From: Cyrtodaria siliqua
Lineage: Eukaryota; Mollusca; Bivalvia; Adapedonta; Hiatellidae
Length of the DNA: 64,000 nt
Reading direction: 5' to 3'
NCBI GenBank assembly: GCA_037043455.1
Contig: JAWPHD010003267.1
Coordinates: forward strand, 124,001 to 188,000
Below, piece after piece: positions 1-14,029 of this stretch; position 1 is the first letter of the stretch, and each line of letters begins with the position of its first letter. A program made the translations under genes and the position numbers. The notes beneath the pieces were generated by a model. That model was not told the origin of the DNA, searched no databases, and saw only the letters and a list, made by a program, of their open reading frames with translations.

Positions 1-3000
1 GTTGCGGAGCTTTAAGAGATAAATGCGCGATGAAATCAACTACTTGCTGTATGCCTGGAGGTCAGGTTATAAGCGTATTGCAATTATCCCGAAATGTGTC
101 AAATGATTTAATTCCTATATTGTAAGCTTCCCTCGTGTTAAAAACCAACGATGCGCCTAAAATCCTGTCTGCTCAAGACTGGATTTCAACTCTAGGGCCT
201 ACTTTGACATTCACAATAGTTTAAAATGTCGCTTAATTGCCAAGAAGAAAACTACATGTCCATAAACTCTTCGATCAAAACAGGCAGGAGCCCAAGTTTA
301 TACAGTTCCATGCGACATATTCACTTCTGCTTTTAGGGTACGAGTCTGGTCTGTAATTAACTTAGTTCATAAACCTGGTCTAAATGTTTGTTCCTGGTTA
401 TCATGTAAACTAGCAAATTGTAAACGAAGAGCTTAACATACGATATCAACTACTGAATGTCTGAATAGTACGTCTCGCAACCGCATTACCGATACCCAGT
501 TATTCGACATAGGAACATTGTTGATTGGCCTTAAGACATCGTGATGGTGAAACAAAATGAAGTGCAAGGCATGGAATACAATAACCTGTAACACACAGAT
601 CAAATTATAATTAAAACAGAATAAGCCACCACTCTGTATAGAAAAACAGCCACTGAATGAAAACATCATTGTGCGCAAAAGAATAAACGTGTAAAGCTGA
701 CCGCTAGACGAAACAACTGTTATAGCAGCAGACACAGCCAGTCGACACAGCAGATCTGTAATAAGCAAAACAAATTGTTGACATATATCGATCATCAATT
801 TGATAAAAGAGCAATAGCATAGATCTGCACATACATGCTCGTCAACATTTTCACATGCTTTCAGACTCCTGGTGTAAAATACTATAACGGGTAGAATATT
901 CATTAACCAACCTTCATGCATTTGCATTACTCAAAGAGTGCAAAAAGTGACAATTTGTTATACCGGTTTGTAATAATTGCAACAACAAAAAGTTGTGTAA
1001 AATGCCAAGTCATTTTTAATATGCAACTAACCAGACTATAGCACCACACTACGCACTCTAAGAATATGGTTCACTTTAATTTTAGGCCAGTTGCATAGAA
1101 CATGCATATTTCTCTAAGGCGAATAGAAAGAATGTATGTTCTTTGTTTTTGTTATTTGTTGTTGTTCCTGTAGTTTTTAATTGAATTAAAAGCCATAATA
1201 AAGTGTTTAGAAATGAGCCCTGTTCCCTTAGCGTTGTGACATCTGTTCATTTAGCCACAAATTGGGATCCCAGTTGGCTGCTACACCTGCAGACTGCGTC
1301 TTTGACTTGCACATTCTGATCCTGGTTAACTTCTCTCAACTATGTCCAGCGTCACACGATTGAACATTTCCCATTTCCCCACAAACTCTGGAGATACCAC
1401 GAAATCCCGTTGTAAACTGAGTGACTTTACATAAATCGAATGGGTTCTTAGACTATATTTTCGGCAAAACTGTTTACTGAAATAAATTGATAAAATGAAA
1501 ACCTTGCACATTTGCCTAAACAAAAACATGTTTGACCCTGTAATTTATCCCTGTGAAGGTAAAGCAAATACAGATATTAAAGCGCACTATAAAAAGCACA
1601 GTTGCTCACTATGATATTGATTACGACTATAAACTATTTTATGCCAAGTTCTGTGCATAATTCACTAAAAGTTAACGTAAGACAGGAGCAGTCACATGTT
1701 TCCTTCTGAACTCCAAATAACAACTTATCCAAATACTATCTTTATTCCTCTGTTATCTGAGCGCCCAGTCTAAAAAGTTTGAAGATTTTATAGCAAGGGG
1801 GCAAGACATTAAACAAAATTCCCTCCAACTTTGAAACTCAACAACTCAAAAGCTATGAAATTGATTTGCCTCAGTTTAAATGCAGATTTTATATCAAATG
1901 TTCCTAGTAATGCCACGGGAGTAATGTTACTTGGTCAAAAGTGCTAAAGTACCGTTAGAACCATTATCTTCAGATCCATTCTGTCTTACATTTCTTTTGT
2001 CCCTCTCCCACGAGCATACAGACTTTTCGAAACTCTTTTTGGCATGATCTGAAACGAGTGGCACATGGTTTAATGATTTATATATTATTATTTTTTAGTA
2101 TTTATTTATTATGATTAGAATTATGTTAGACTTTGTCCCAGAAATCGACATCAACGCTTTCGTTTGACACTATTGCATCAGTCATGCGCATACAATGCCA
2201 CCTTATATAATGCCTTACTTATGTTAGGCTATGCCAGATAAATTGAATTTTTACAGAAATCCCTACCTCTCGAACATTATTTGAACATAAATGTTACTAT
2301 ACTTATATTTTTCTAGAGCTAAGTTTCATCAACTGCAGGTTCTAGGCCCATTCACATATTGTATCTTGATGTAATTGGAAGATGATCCTGGCATGTTCAT
2401 TCCTGTTAGGCGCCATATAACCTTTTATGTGGTGGTGCGCTTTAAAACTCGATTCACTTCACTTGTTGATATTTCGTAATTTTTTAATGGCGAAAATTAA
2501 TTATAATATTTATAAAACGAGCCCTGTTTCCAGCAACAGCATTCGGTCAATTCTGCCGCCGAAAATCTTCAAAGACTCAAGTGCATCACTCTCCGATTCA
2601 TAAAACGTGAAACACATGTTATTTAAACAAAAACAATAAACGCTTACGGATGACGGGAGTTAGACAGTACTGCCTAGAATTAAAAACATCAAAGGGTTGG
2701 GGCGGGGGGCAACTCGAACATTCAATCACGTATTAGGTAGGAACAGTTACTTCCCTTGAATAAAGAGTTAAGCATATAAAATCTACCAGGGCGATTTGAG
2801 AACAAGTAGGTTACGTTATATTGAGTTATCTAATAAGAAGGTTATTTCACATGACGACTATTCAGTATTGCTTCTTTGCCCGTAGGCAAAATTACACGAT
2901 TGAGAACAAAATTTAAAATTAAGGAAACAGCTAAATATACTACGCCATATAATGACCTCTTAAAGTCTAACATAAAGACAAAGAGAGGACATCAAACGTT

Positions 3001-3699
3001 ACACTCTCTATTACTAATTAATAACAATCCTCTGCAACAATTACTTCATTACAAAATGACTACCAACATACAAACCAATTTACAACAAAATTTAACAGTA
3101 CGTTTTGTACCGCATAAATCACTGAACATGTTCTATAAAATGTTTTGAAGAAAGAGGAAGACTTAGTGATAACCACACCAAGGTGCCGGTGTCATGTTAT
3201 AAATTGCACTGGCAGAATGTTATACAATAAATAGTATGTGGTCACTTAAATAACAGTAATTTGATCTTTAAAGCGCAAATTCCATTATCTTCAATTTCAA
3301 TGTTTTATCCTGTTAGAAGAACTGACACTCCATGACCCCCTCCATGAGGATGTATGGTCAGTGTTTCATGTTTTGTGCGTGTCTAAAAAAATAAAAACAA
3401 ACAATAAAAAACACAAAAAAACAACAACAGCAAATAACAAATACATATCGCAGAGCCGGCAAGTACCATTCTTCAAGAAACTTCACCCACCCAACAAATT
3501 TATTTCAAGAAAAAATCGTCCTAGGAGGAACGTTGGAATGAGGAAGGTTTACCAACAGAGAGGGCGATGTTGATTTCAATAGAGACTTCTTTCTGGCAAC
3601 ATTAACCGAGCGTCTATCGGCATAGTATAATAACTGAGTTGAAGTAGGTCAGGATAGAGTCATCATCGACTTCTTGCAAATGGTTGCAACATAAGTAGG
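1..3699. other. No supported gene
   Basis: AT-rich DNA. The only notable item is a 164-codon open frame at 433-927 (-) with hydrophobic, Cys-containing stretches that I do not recognise. Short ORFs at 2876 and 3361 are low-complexity and not credible. Confidence 0.6.
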
Positions 3700-4440
3700 T
3701 ATAAAAGTCGAACAAGAAATGTAGCTTTCACTGAACACAGTCAACAAAAAAGGCATTACAACTAACAACAGTTACAATGGTAATAAGAAGCAAGGCATGT
3801 GACATCACAAACACAAACGGGTTGACAATAAGGCTACCGCCTTGGTACGGTCAGTGGCAAAAAAAACGCTGTTTTTTTCCATTTAACCGAGCTTCTAGGG
3901 TGCACCAAACCTCACACTAACCCTATTATCATCCCAATAAAACAGGACAATGTAAATAAAGAAATCCACGCTAGATTATATTCTCTAACAAACAAGGCAG
4001 CGTTAATAGGCATTAAAACGATAATACATAGATGACAATGCCTATATGAATATATAAAAGCAAAAGCCTAGAAAGTCACAATGCAACTACTCAATGACTT
4101 GGCAAAGCCAGAGCAAGAAGAGAACACGACCAGACAAGATTTAAGACAAACATCAAACGGTACCGTCCTTTGAAGATGTAGGTATACGTCATCACAGGGT
4201 CCATAATGTGTCCGGTCATCACACAATCAAAGAGGAAAGCATAGCGGCGAACTTAAATGGGTCAACCACTAAGCATGCAGTGCGATTTAAAATGATAGAG
4301 TCATAATCTCCAATGATAAACGTTTTAACAAGTTTAGTATTGTATGAAAGTGATTATGACCAAGGATCTTACGAGATTGGTAAATCACGACACCATAGAA
4401 GCCAGATTGTGTTAGTCCTTGTCGCAGAAGTCTTGAGTTC
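3700..4440 (+). repeat. ~750-bp dispersed repeat R1, copy 1
   Basis: Collinear with 46780-47500: shared 'aatgtagctttcactgaaca', 'ccgccttgg', 'aacaagtttag', 'gaaagtgattatga'. Non-coding; several stops in every frame. Its class is unknown to me. Confidence 0.8.
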
Positions 4441-4790
4441 CTAAATTAGTTTTGTATTTTAAGAAGTAGATCAGAGTTATGATAATACTATTTTGCAAAG
4501 GTTTTTCGAGGCTTGTTGTAACGATAGACCTGATAGAGTACCTTTTTAGTTATACGAAGATTCCTCGAACATTAATTCTTAGTAACATGGTTTATGCATC
4601 TGTCTTGGATGACCTCAATTGGTTTGCGTTTCCTTTTAACGCAAATCATAAGTGGTCCCACCCCATGGGTCACATTTTTACATAGAGTTATATAGGAACA
4701 TCTTAAAAAACAATATTTTCTGAAACTACAGGAGCTGGACGTTAATATTTTGCTAGAAGCATAAGCGTATGCCCTTCTACCAAGTCAGTC

Positions 4791-4791
4791 A

Positions 4792-4864
<73 letters not shown>
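4791..4864 (+). repeat. (AAT)n then (AGT)n microsatellite
   Basis: About 13 AAT followed by about 10 AGT triplets. The poly-leucine ORF on the minus strand is this repeat. Confidence 0.97.
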
Positions 4865-6224
4865 TAGCACGCCAATTACGAATACTCGATAATTCCGAAT
4901 TGCGAATTCGTAATTGGAGGGTCCATTTACGAATTAATTTCAAATAACGTTTTTTCAAGATATATGTGACTAACATTATAAAAAAGAACAGTATTTAAAC
5001 AAAATACAATGTATAATTACATTTTTCAAAACTGGAAAAACACAGTACAACAGAGGAAATGTGTAAATGTCGTCGCTACGTTTTTCGGGCGTTTTTGCAG
5101 GCATTCTGTGTTGTTTTACTGCATAAGGTCGGTGTTGTACGTCACAATTAATGATCGATTTCATAGATCTACATACTCTTTATATTTTATATCCATGTCG
5201 ATTTATTATTTTATTATTTAAACTCTTTATTTATCTTATCATTTCATAAATAAAATAGTAATAAATCGAGTCTTGTGTTTGAACTGGGACAGTAGATAGA
5301 CTATATATTAATAAAGTCCTGGCTTCCATATATTGGTCATTAAAATATCAACAGCTAGGGACAGCTCACATTTGTTCACCATGATATTACCGAGTTGCAA
5401 GAGTATTCGTCTACATTCAAGTTCGTCTACTTTATGTTATAAAAAAGATGAATGAATTATGTTTGTTTAAATCAGTAACATAATACCACACACGACCTCT
5501 GGTCAAAATTAAATTGGTTCTTATCACACGACCTGTCTGCAAATTCAACTGATTGATTGCTTCTGTTTGTAGTTTTTCTTGCATAATAGATTTAGGATTT
5601 AAAAATAAAATGACAGAAATGTCAGTTGCATGCTCGCTCGTCTCCATCTATGTACTTGTGTTTAACAAAAGTATTGGAACAGGTCGAAGCACCAGTACCA
5701 TAGACCTGTATACACTTATATCCATGCCAGTACGCACCAATAAGGTCTATGGTTAATGCCGTTCAGTCATTATACATAATGACGGTGTCTATTTGTAACG
5801 TGAGCTTAATGCTCATCTTTACAGTGCTGTCACTGGAATACCACGCCTGTATCAGACTATAAAGACACCTAGCACTATCTTTTACATAGGCACATATAAA
5901 ATATAAAAAATATATAAAATAATTTTTCACCGATAATATTACTCCAGAGAGCACATATTTGTTATTAGGTCTGTGCAGAGAGTCAGTATTTTATCGTTTT
6001 TATTTAATCAAATGATTAACATCACCGATAAATTAACCCGTTGCATCGGTACCTTTTTTAAATTAATGCATCTGAAAACAATGCGGGTGTATCGACATTA
6101 TACCGGTGTTGCGGTATGATTGATGTGGTGCAGCAATATATCTTTTATACAATCATGTGCCCTCTAAAACGTAGCTGTTTACTGGTATTGTTTTATCAAA
6201 TAACTGCACCTCTCCTTAAATATT
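4865..6224. other. No supported feature
   Basis: Short ORFs only, overlapping on both strands, without codon bias or motifs. A 'ccatagacct'/'aggtctatgg' inverted pair lies at 5697-5757. Confidence 0.6.
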
Positions 6225-7565
6225 TGAACCGGTTCAAACCATTAATTTATACTGTCTTACAAAGAATTTGTACTGCGGTTAAAATCATTTGTATTGCAGT
6301 TTAAATCACCTGTACCGCAGTTCAAATTGACCAAATTGAACTGCGGTCTCAATAATTTGAACTGCGGTACAAATCAGCGATCTGCCTTATAAAAAGCATG
6401 CGTCTTGTGGCCGAATGTTTAATGACATTGCATTGTAAACCTTCGCCTCTCACCGCTGCGGGTTCGAATCGCACTGGAGCTCGATTTGTAAGTGTCGATT
6501 CTTAGGTAGGCGGGAGGTGTACAATACTGGTTCTACCCAGAAAATGTGGGTGGTCTGCTTCCACCACAAAAAACCGACCGTCATATATAACCCTACGTGT
6601 TGAAAATGTCGTAAAACAACATACAAGCATTATCATTTGGTTGGTTAGTCTCGGTCAAATTTGTATTTTTCTTTTTGTTACTGTTAACTATATAATATGG
6701 CTGCCACAGTGATGCTGCTTATGCAGAAATTTACATTTGGAGGTAAATCTCTTCTGAAACAGCTTTTAAGGATATTACCGTATTCACCCCTTTAAGCACC
6801 CCTGTTCCTATAAGTGCCCCCTACATGTTTTCCTGTCTAAAATTCATTAACCGCCCCTATTTCAAAACGAATAGCGTAATTCTTTTCCATCAAAATGATT
6901 TTTGGAATAATCAGTAGTTTCAGGTATGTAATGTTGTATTTGTTTTTCAGTGGCTGAATGAATTAACATTATCCTCGACAGAATTTTACGTCAGTGTATG
7001 TCCTTGTTTAACAAGCGCCCCTTTTTCTGAATTTTCTAAGTGCCCAGGGCGCTTAAATGGGCGACTACGGTATTGAAACTTTAGCACAATGTTCCTTGGG
7101 ATGGGTCAACTCGGTTTTGTGTTTTGCTATTTGTATTTATGTATCGGTCATTGCTATTTACTCAAGATAGCCGCCATGACCAAAAGTTGGTCAAATTAAA
7201 ATAAATTTCATAAGGCATCTCCAAACTCACTTTAACAGGGAGAGAGCACCAAGTATTTATTTTTATTATTTCTTCGCATATCTTGATTTGAACCACAGCA
7301 CAAATGATTTGTACCGCAGTCGGTAATATATTTATGGATAAGTTCCATATAAAATTATCCACATTTGTACTGCAGTTCCAATTATTTGTGCTGCTGTTCA
7401 AATGATTTGTACCGCCGTTGAAAGCATTTGTATCGTGGTTTAAATTATAACCATGACCTAATTATATTTACCATGGTACAAATGAATTGAACTGCAGTCT
7501 AAATTTTTGAACTGCAGTACAACTGATTTGAACTGCGATACAAATGATTTGAAGAGAGGTTCAAT
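6225..7565. repeat. Two clusters of a palindromic 'taccgcagttcaaat' motif
   Basis: About fifteen variants of 'atttgtaccgcagttcaaat' in both orientations, at 6225-6380 and 7285-7565, flank ~900 bp that includes a SINE. Could be the repeat-rich ends of a transposon. Confidence 0.65.
6401..6626 (+). mobile_element. SINE family A copy
   Basis: 'tgtggccgaatgtttaatga', box B 'gggttcgaatcgc', 'ggcgggaggtgtacaatac', tail 'cgtaaaacaacatacaag'. Same family as 29821 and 41294. Confidence 0.82.
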
Positions 7566-8282
7566 ATCTGAGCTTCTGTTAATTTGGCGGCTTCTGTTAA
7601 TTTGGCGTTCCATCTCAAAATGGTGAACTTTATGTACAATATTATAGGAATAGAATGATAAATTAAGTTACTGGTCAGACGGAATGATTAAGATGGCGCG
7701 CATTGCACCGCTAATATTATATTATATTATTACCGTACATGTATATAAATAATATTTTATTGATACATTATAAAATTAAAAGGGGTCATCCTCTCACCAA
7801 GGATCAATCAAGTAATATAGTTTATAGACAGTGGGTGCAATCCTTCACAAGTTATTGGGCAGAAATGATTGTTCATTTTCTGATAAAGTGACCTTGACTG
7901 TTGACCTACTGACCCAAATCAATAGGGGTTATCCTCTCAATGAAGACATTCAAGTTATGTTTGAAGACTTTGTGTGAGACCTTTCACAAAATTAACATAA
8001 AACAATTTTTCACAAGCTGACCCGAATGAAAGTGTTACAAAGTAATATAAAAAGGGGTATAACCTTGTCAAAATATGCTTCCGTTATGCAACTTACACGT
8101 GGGATGTTATTTATTGATACCAAATACATGTGTGAAGTTTCCTTCCAATCTGTCAAGTGGTTTAACAAATATAAGCTTATACAGTATGCACATTTTTTAC
8201 TCCGTTTGCCTAAATATGAAAAGCTACATAAACAATTGTGCTACTTGCATGTGGCATTATTACTTTTGTGAAATTTCATGTA

Positions 8283-9289
8283 CGAGGGTGCTTCAAAAAG
8301 TTCTGTCACTAGGCATATATCCTTTGAACTGGATATTACACTGAGATAAAGTAGTGTATTTATAGTACTACTGGGTTCGCTCTCTTAAATTCCACAACAA
8401 AAAATGAAAAATTTCCGGTTATTTATTACCCTGAATTACCTCCCCCAACCACACCTTTTGGATACTGGCATCTCTGAAAATGTCCTGTTACAAAACGTTG
8501 TAAAAATTATTTGAATAATTCTATGCTTTTAAATTTTCTTGTACCACATCTGTTTTTATTCACCTATAATCCATGAAAATGATTGTCGATAATTCGGAAA
8601 GGTCTTGTTGAAAACCAGATATGAGTGAATGCATATCCCTTAATTTTAACGGAAATAACACTGATTTTCTTCATTTTGTTTACGGAAATGTTATAATATC
8701 TTTTAAATGTCGGAATGTAATTATTCTCATAGTATTAATATGTGTTCATATTTTTTTACAAATCCTAGTCCTTCAGTGTTTAAATTTCATATTGAACACA
8801 TTATTGTAGAATTTTACACAATGTTTAGTGAAAATATTGATCATCCAAAAACGCTATTTCAGAAGACTGCCCTTCCATTTAATGTCCAGTTATCATTAAA
8901 TTAATTTTACATGTTAGCTTTAAATGTTAATTTCTAAGACAATGCCTTTTCATCTACCATGCTTAAATTCTAAATCTTGTAATGCACAGATATAACTGGT
9001 CATGTATGAGAAATTTCAAAGGTCTTCGACAAGTACTTAAAGAGAAACAGGCATTTAAAAAAGTAACAGTTAACATACCTGAAAAAAACTCAGGACGAAA
9101 ATGCCTCAGTATGTATAAGTGATGTATATTAAATGTTCCATAACTTTCGTCACATAAAAGATACAGCATTCGTTTTACCATCAATGGAATGGTATTGAAA
9201 CTCTCTTTCATTTGATATCAAACATCAACACTCAACGAGCACATAATTGTTAAAACGCGTTAGTGACAGAACTTATTGAATGACCCTCG
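8283..9289. mobile_element. Non-autonomous mariner-type element, ~1 kb
   Basis: Termini 'cgagggtgcttcaaaaagtt' and, inverted at the right end, 'cgagggtcattcaataagtt', both continuing 'ctgtcacta': a ~30-bp TIR with few mismatches, flanked by TA on both sides (8281-8282, 9290-9291). The TIR start is typical of mariner/Tc1 elements. The interior is AT-rich and shows no transposase motif in any frame. Confidence 0.82.
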
Positions 9290-9339
9290 TAATTCTGTAA
9301 AGTGATTTTTGAGATAAGAGCTTTCAGTAACAAGAATAT

Positions 9340-10430
9340 CAGTAGAACTGATTTATGCTACCTGAACTGAGTTTGTACAAAGGGCAATACCATTTAAATG
9401 AAACTAGAGCTATGGTTCTTATGTTCTGCAAACCCTTGCATTGCCCGTTGTTTCATTGCAGTCCCACTAGTAGTTTTTGAGTCATACTCCGGACATAAAT
9501 TATAAGTATAAAATTACCCGCGGGAATAACTTAATTTGAATGAAGATAAGAGTTATGGTTCTTGTGTTCTGCACTTCCTCTCATTGCCCTCAAATACTGT
9601 GCGAATTTTCATTGCAGTCCCATTAGTAGGTTTTAAGTTATGTTCCAGACAAGAATTAGAACATTACCAAGGTCAATAACTCTAATTTAAATTAAGAGTT
9701 ATGGTTCTCACGTTATGCAATTACTCTCATTGCCCTCTATTATAGCATCAAGTTTAATTGCAGTCTCTTCCATGGTTTTAAAGGTTATGCTCCAGACAAG
9801 TATTATAAGTATAAAACAACAAAGAGCAATAACTCAAATTTAACTGAAGACAGAGTTAATGTTCTTGCACTCAGCACTTAAATCTCATTACCTTCTATCA
9901 TGTATATGAAGTTTCATTGCATAAAATTAAAAAGGGCAATAACTATAATTTGAATGAAGACAGGGTTATTGTTCTTTCACTATGTACTTCCCATCATTGT
10001 CCTCTATCCTTGTGTGAAGTTTCAATGCAGTCCCTTCAGAAGTTATAAAGAATTCTAAGTATAAAATAACATAGGGCAATAAATCTAGTTTGAATGAAGA
10101 CAGTTATGGTTCTTGGGCTCTGCACTTCCTCTTATTGTCCTCTATCATTCTGTGAAGTTTCAATGCAGTCACACAAGTACTTTTGAAGTTATGCTCCGAC
10201 TAGAATTATAAGTATACAATAACAAAGGGCAATAACTCTAGTTTGAAAGACAGAGTTACAGTTCTTGTGCTCTGTACTTTCTCTCAATGCCCTCTACCAT
10301 TGTTTGAAGTTTCAATGCAATACTTCTCATTGTATGCTCCGGACAAGAATTGTAAGTATAAAATAACAAAGGTCAATAACTCTAGTTTACCATTACTCTA
10401 GTTTCAATAAAGACAGAGTTACAGTTCTTG
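9340..10430 (+). repeat. ~140-165-bp tandem repeats, about eight diverged units
   Basis: 'gagttatggttctt' variants at about 9409, 9551, 9690, 9853, 9963, 10105, 10254 and 10419, with 'gggcaataactct' and 'ttataagtataaaataacaa'. Of a kind common in bivalve DNA. Confidence 0.88.
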
Positions 10431-10839
10431 CATTCCCTCTCATGCCCTCGATCATTGTGTGAAGTACAATGCAACACCATAAGTACTTTCGATGTTACAC
10501 TCTGGACAAGAAAGTGTGATAAACATACAATGCGCGGACTAAATGCTCCTCCGAAATTTTTCGGGGAGCATAAAAATGTGATGGGACATGACGCGTCACA
10601 ACAAAGGGAAACCTATATAGTTCCTTCAAGAAAAAAACTGGTGTGCTACCCTCTGCATCGGTCTTCTTCTGTTATGCTGTAGGTTAGAGGTGTGAAAAGC
10701 ATGTCCTCTCCCATCGGTTTTCGAGACGGAAGTGAGATGATGTTGTTGTTTGTTTTAATTATTTTTTGGCCCACCTTCTCAGCCTTGATCATGATGATAA
10801 TGAACTTTGCCCCAGACATGCAACCGGGATATATGTACA

Positions 10840-11330
10840 TAAATTGTGATTTGACCTTCGCTGCAACCTTGACCCAAGATTGTCGGGAGTTGTAGGTCCC
10901 CATCACTATGTGGTGAATCTCTTCCAAATTTCTTCAAATTATAGCCCGATAGAAGTTTGACCTTTGCCGCGACCTTGATCCTAGGTTGGCTTGAGTAGGA
11001 TGCGATACTCCGCCTTCATGTGGTGAACCTGTTTGCCCTGTAATTGTTTCATCCAATCATTCATTGCAGACTTAAGGCCTGGACATAAAATAGGGTCATG
11101 TGTATGTTGACCTCTGTGCCATTGACACTAGAACATTACACATTGTCTTTACGAGATGAATATTTCTGCCAATATTATTTTGATCCAATATTATAATGCT
11201 GAGTAACAGTTTGACCCTTAGTTGGAAGAAGTTGTACGCGACACCGCGTCTCCATGTGGCGAACCTTTGATCTCATCTGTCATTTTTGAGTAATGGCTCA
11301 GACATGAGTTTGACCGTTGAAACCAGTCGT
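10840..11330 (+). repeat. Degenerate repeats with 'tttgacc...gaccttgatc'
   Basis: Loose ~120-bp units with 'gtggtgaa(t/c)ct' and 'gaccttgac'; related single units at 7780-7950 carry 'aaggggtcatcctctcacc'. Confidence 0.6.
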
Positions 11331-11650
11331 GACCTAAATTACAAATAGGTCAATGAAAGGAACACTTTGATGAGTTTCATTCCTATAACTTGCAAAAATA
11401 GCGAGATATATTCAGTGTTTAAAATATGTAAAACATGATTCGATTGAATATGACATTTATTTCATAGATGTACATCACGCAAAAGGAACACACTGCAATG
11501 TTTGTCCATATCTTGCCTAAAAGGTGAGATATTTAAGCGAATAAGTCCAATCACATTTTCATTCCCTTATTACTGTTTCATTTATTGTTGAATGTAAAAC
11601 TATACTAAGTGATATTTTTATCAAAAGTTGTTTTATGCACTAAATGATTG

Positions 11651-11793
11651 TAAGAATCGTTCATGGGTATCCGGTGAAGATCGGAAATTCCTACACAAGG
11701 GATTATTGTTTTTATCCATACCGAGTTCCCGATTAAAACATTTATACCAAGTGTTGGAATTCCCTACCAACTGGATACCCATGATTGATTCTT
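11651..11793. mobile_element. Foldback element, ~143 bp
   Basis: 'cgttcatgggtatcc' at the left and 'ggatacccatgattg' at the right pair, with further weaker pairing inside. Confidence 0.55.
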
Positions 11794-12383
11794 TTTTTCT
11801 GCATATCATTGAACATTTGATGTAACCAACTACTAATGTTTTTAATGAATGCATTTTACACAATGACGTCATGCAACTGTTGACGTTATTGGACTGTTGT
11901 TGCGCGTGACTTTTATCTTTTCACATGTGTAAGACCAGGCTTTTCATCACCCATGTAAAATGCGGGTAACCTGACCCAGGGGCATAGCGTGACCAATTTC
12001 AGTGTTACTCATGGGGGCATGTACTCCCTTACCCATCATTTTTTCAACTTTTTAGACCTCTCATTTTTTCGACATTCAATTGCTGATGTTACTCATGTAA
12101 GTATCTGAGTATGCCACGCTATGCCGCTATTACCCGGTATGCAAGAAACAATTTTACTGTACCTATAATTTCATAAAATACATGTATACACCTTTTATAA
12201 TTAATGAATCATCACTAAGATGTAAAAATGTTGCAAAAATAAAGAAGCGTAGTATAGTTTCTTGTTCAACACTCATCATATACCTCATGCAAGATATTCA
12301 ATGATCTTAAGTCCAAAACCCTTTCTGGTCCAAAAAGGAAACAGTCACTGAAGAGTTTTTGTACAGGATCCTATGCAAAACAA

Positions 12384-14013
12384 GAGGGCCAAGATGGCCC
12401 TATATCGATCACCTGAGAACTGGCACATTATGAAACTTCTTCGAAATCTCATAGTCAAATACAATCTGTGCAAGTTTGGTTAAGATTGTTCAAGAAATGT
12501 GGCCTCTGTTGTGTAAATAACATTGATATAAAGACACTGACAAAGTTTGGTAAAGATCAAATACAAAATGAAGGTGCTAGAGTGTAATCCCTGGGGTATG
12601 GCCAAATGTGACCTTGTGGTTTCAGAGAAGGAGATTTTTTAAGTTTTTCTCTATACAAGTCTATGTAAAACACGTGACCCCTGGGGTAGGGCCAAATGGA
12701 CCCCAGGGTCACCATTTGAATAAACTTGGTTAAGAACCATAAGTTCATAGTAAATACAAAATATTAAACCTCTGGCTCTTGTAGTTTCAGAGAAGATTTT
12801 TTTTTTTTTTACTATATAAATCTATGTAAAACTGTGACGCCCGGGACGGTGTCAAATTTGACCCCAGGGTCACCATTTGAACAAACTTAGTGGAGGACCA
12901 CAAGCTTATAGCAAATGCAAAATATTAAACCTCTGGCTCTTGCAGTTTCAGAGAAGAAGATTTATTAAAGTTTTTCCGCATACAAGTCTGTGTAAAACAG
13001 TGAACCCCGAGGCAGGGCCAAATGTGAACCCAGGGTCACCATTTGAACAAACTTGGTAAAGGACCATAATCTTATAGTAAATACAAAATATTAAACCTCT
13101 GGCTCTTGTAGTTTCAGAGAAGAAGACTTTAATTTTTTTCCTATACAAGTCTATGTAAAACTGTGATCCCCGGGGCGGGGCCAAATTAGACACCAAGGTC
13201 ACCATTTGAACAAACTTGGTAGAGGACCATAAGCTTATAGCAAATGCAAAATATTAAACCTCTGGCTCAAGCAGTTTCAGAGAAGATTTTTTAAGTTTTT
13301 CCCTATACAAGTCTATTTGAAACATGTGACTGAGGTGGGGCCAAATGCGACGGGCCAAATGCGACCCCAGGGTCACCATTTGAACAAACTTGGTAAAGGA
13401 CCATAATCTTTTAGTAAATACAAAATATTAAACCTCTGGCTCTTGTAGTTTTAGAGAAGAAGACTTCAATTTTTTTCCCCTATATAAGTCTATGTAAAAC
13501 TGTGATCCCCGAGGCGGGGCCAAATAAGACCCCAAGGTCACCATTTGAACAATCTTAGTAGAGGACAATAAGCTGATGCTACATGTAATACATGAAAGCT
13601 CTGTGCCTTGTGGTTTCAGAGAATAATTGTTTAAAGTTTTTTCCTATATAAGTCTATGAAAAACATGCAGTCTCAAAATACAAACTTTGGATCCCCAGAG
13701 CACAATCATCTTTGATCCCGGGGAGTTCATTTGAACCAACTTGATAGTCTAGGCTTTGGCAAACATTTTAAAAGAAAAATTGTCGAAATCTGTCCAGCGG
13801 TTCTTGAGAAGAAGATTGTTTAAGGTTTCAACTATATATGGTAATGGCGGCCATCTTGGATGTCGCGCTGACCTAATTTTAACAAATTTAACAAACATTC
13901 ATCTAAGGACCATCCATTTGAAGTTTGCTTAAAATTAGCCAAGCGGTTTCTGAGGAGAAGAGAAGGAGAGTGATCCCAATAGATCACCTTGAGCCTTCGG
14001 CTCAGGTGATCTT
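12384..14013. mobile_element. Pearl/HINE-like element with ~165-bp core repeats
   Basis: Opens 'gagggccaagatggcccta' and 'gatcacctgag'. Holds six to seven ~165-bp core units ('gtcaccatttgaa' at about 12708, 12868, 13037, 13199, 13372, 13539). Closes with a hairpin at 13981-14012 whose arm 'ctcaggtgatct' is the inverse of the opening motif. This architecture matches bivalve pearl/Helentron-type non-autonomous elements as I know them. Confidence 0.75.
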
Positions 14014-14029
14014 AAAATATGAATCAGAA

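Noticed and set aside
4785..4976. Poly-leucine ORF
   Set aside because: Reads the (AAT)n/(AGT)n microsatellite.
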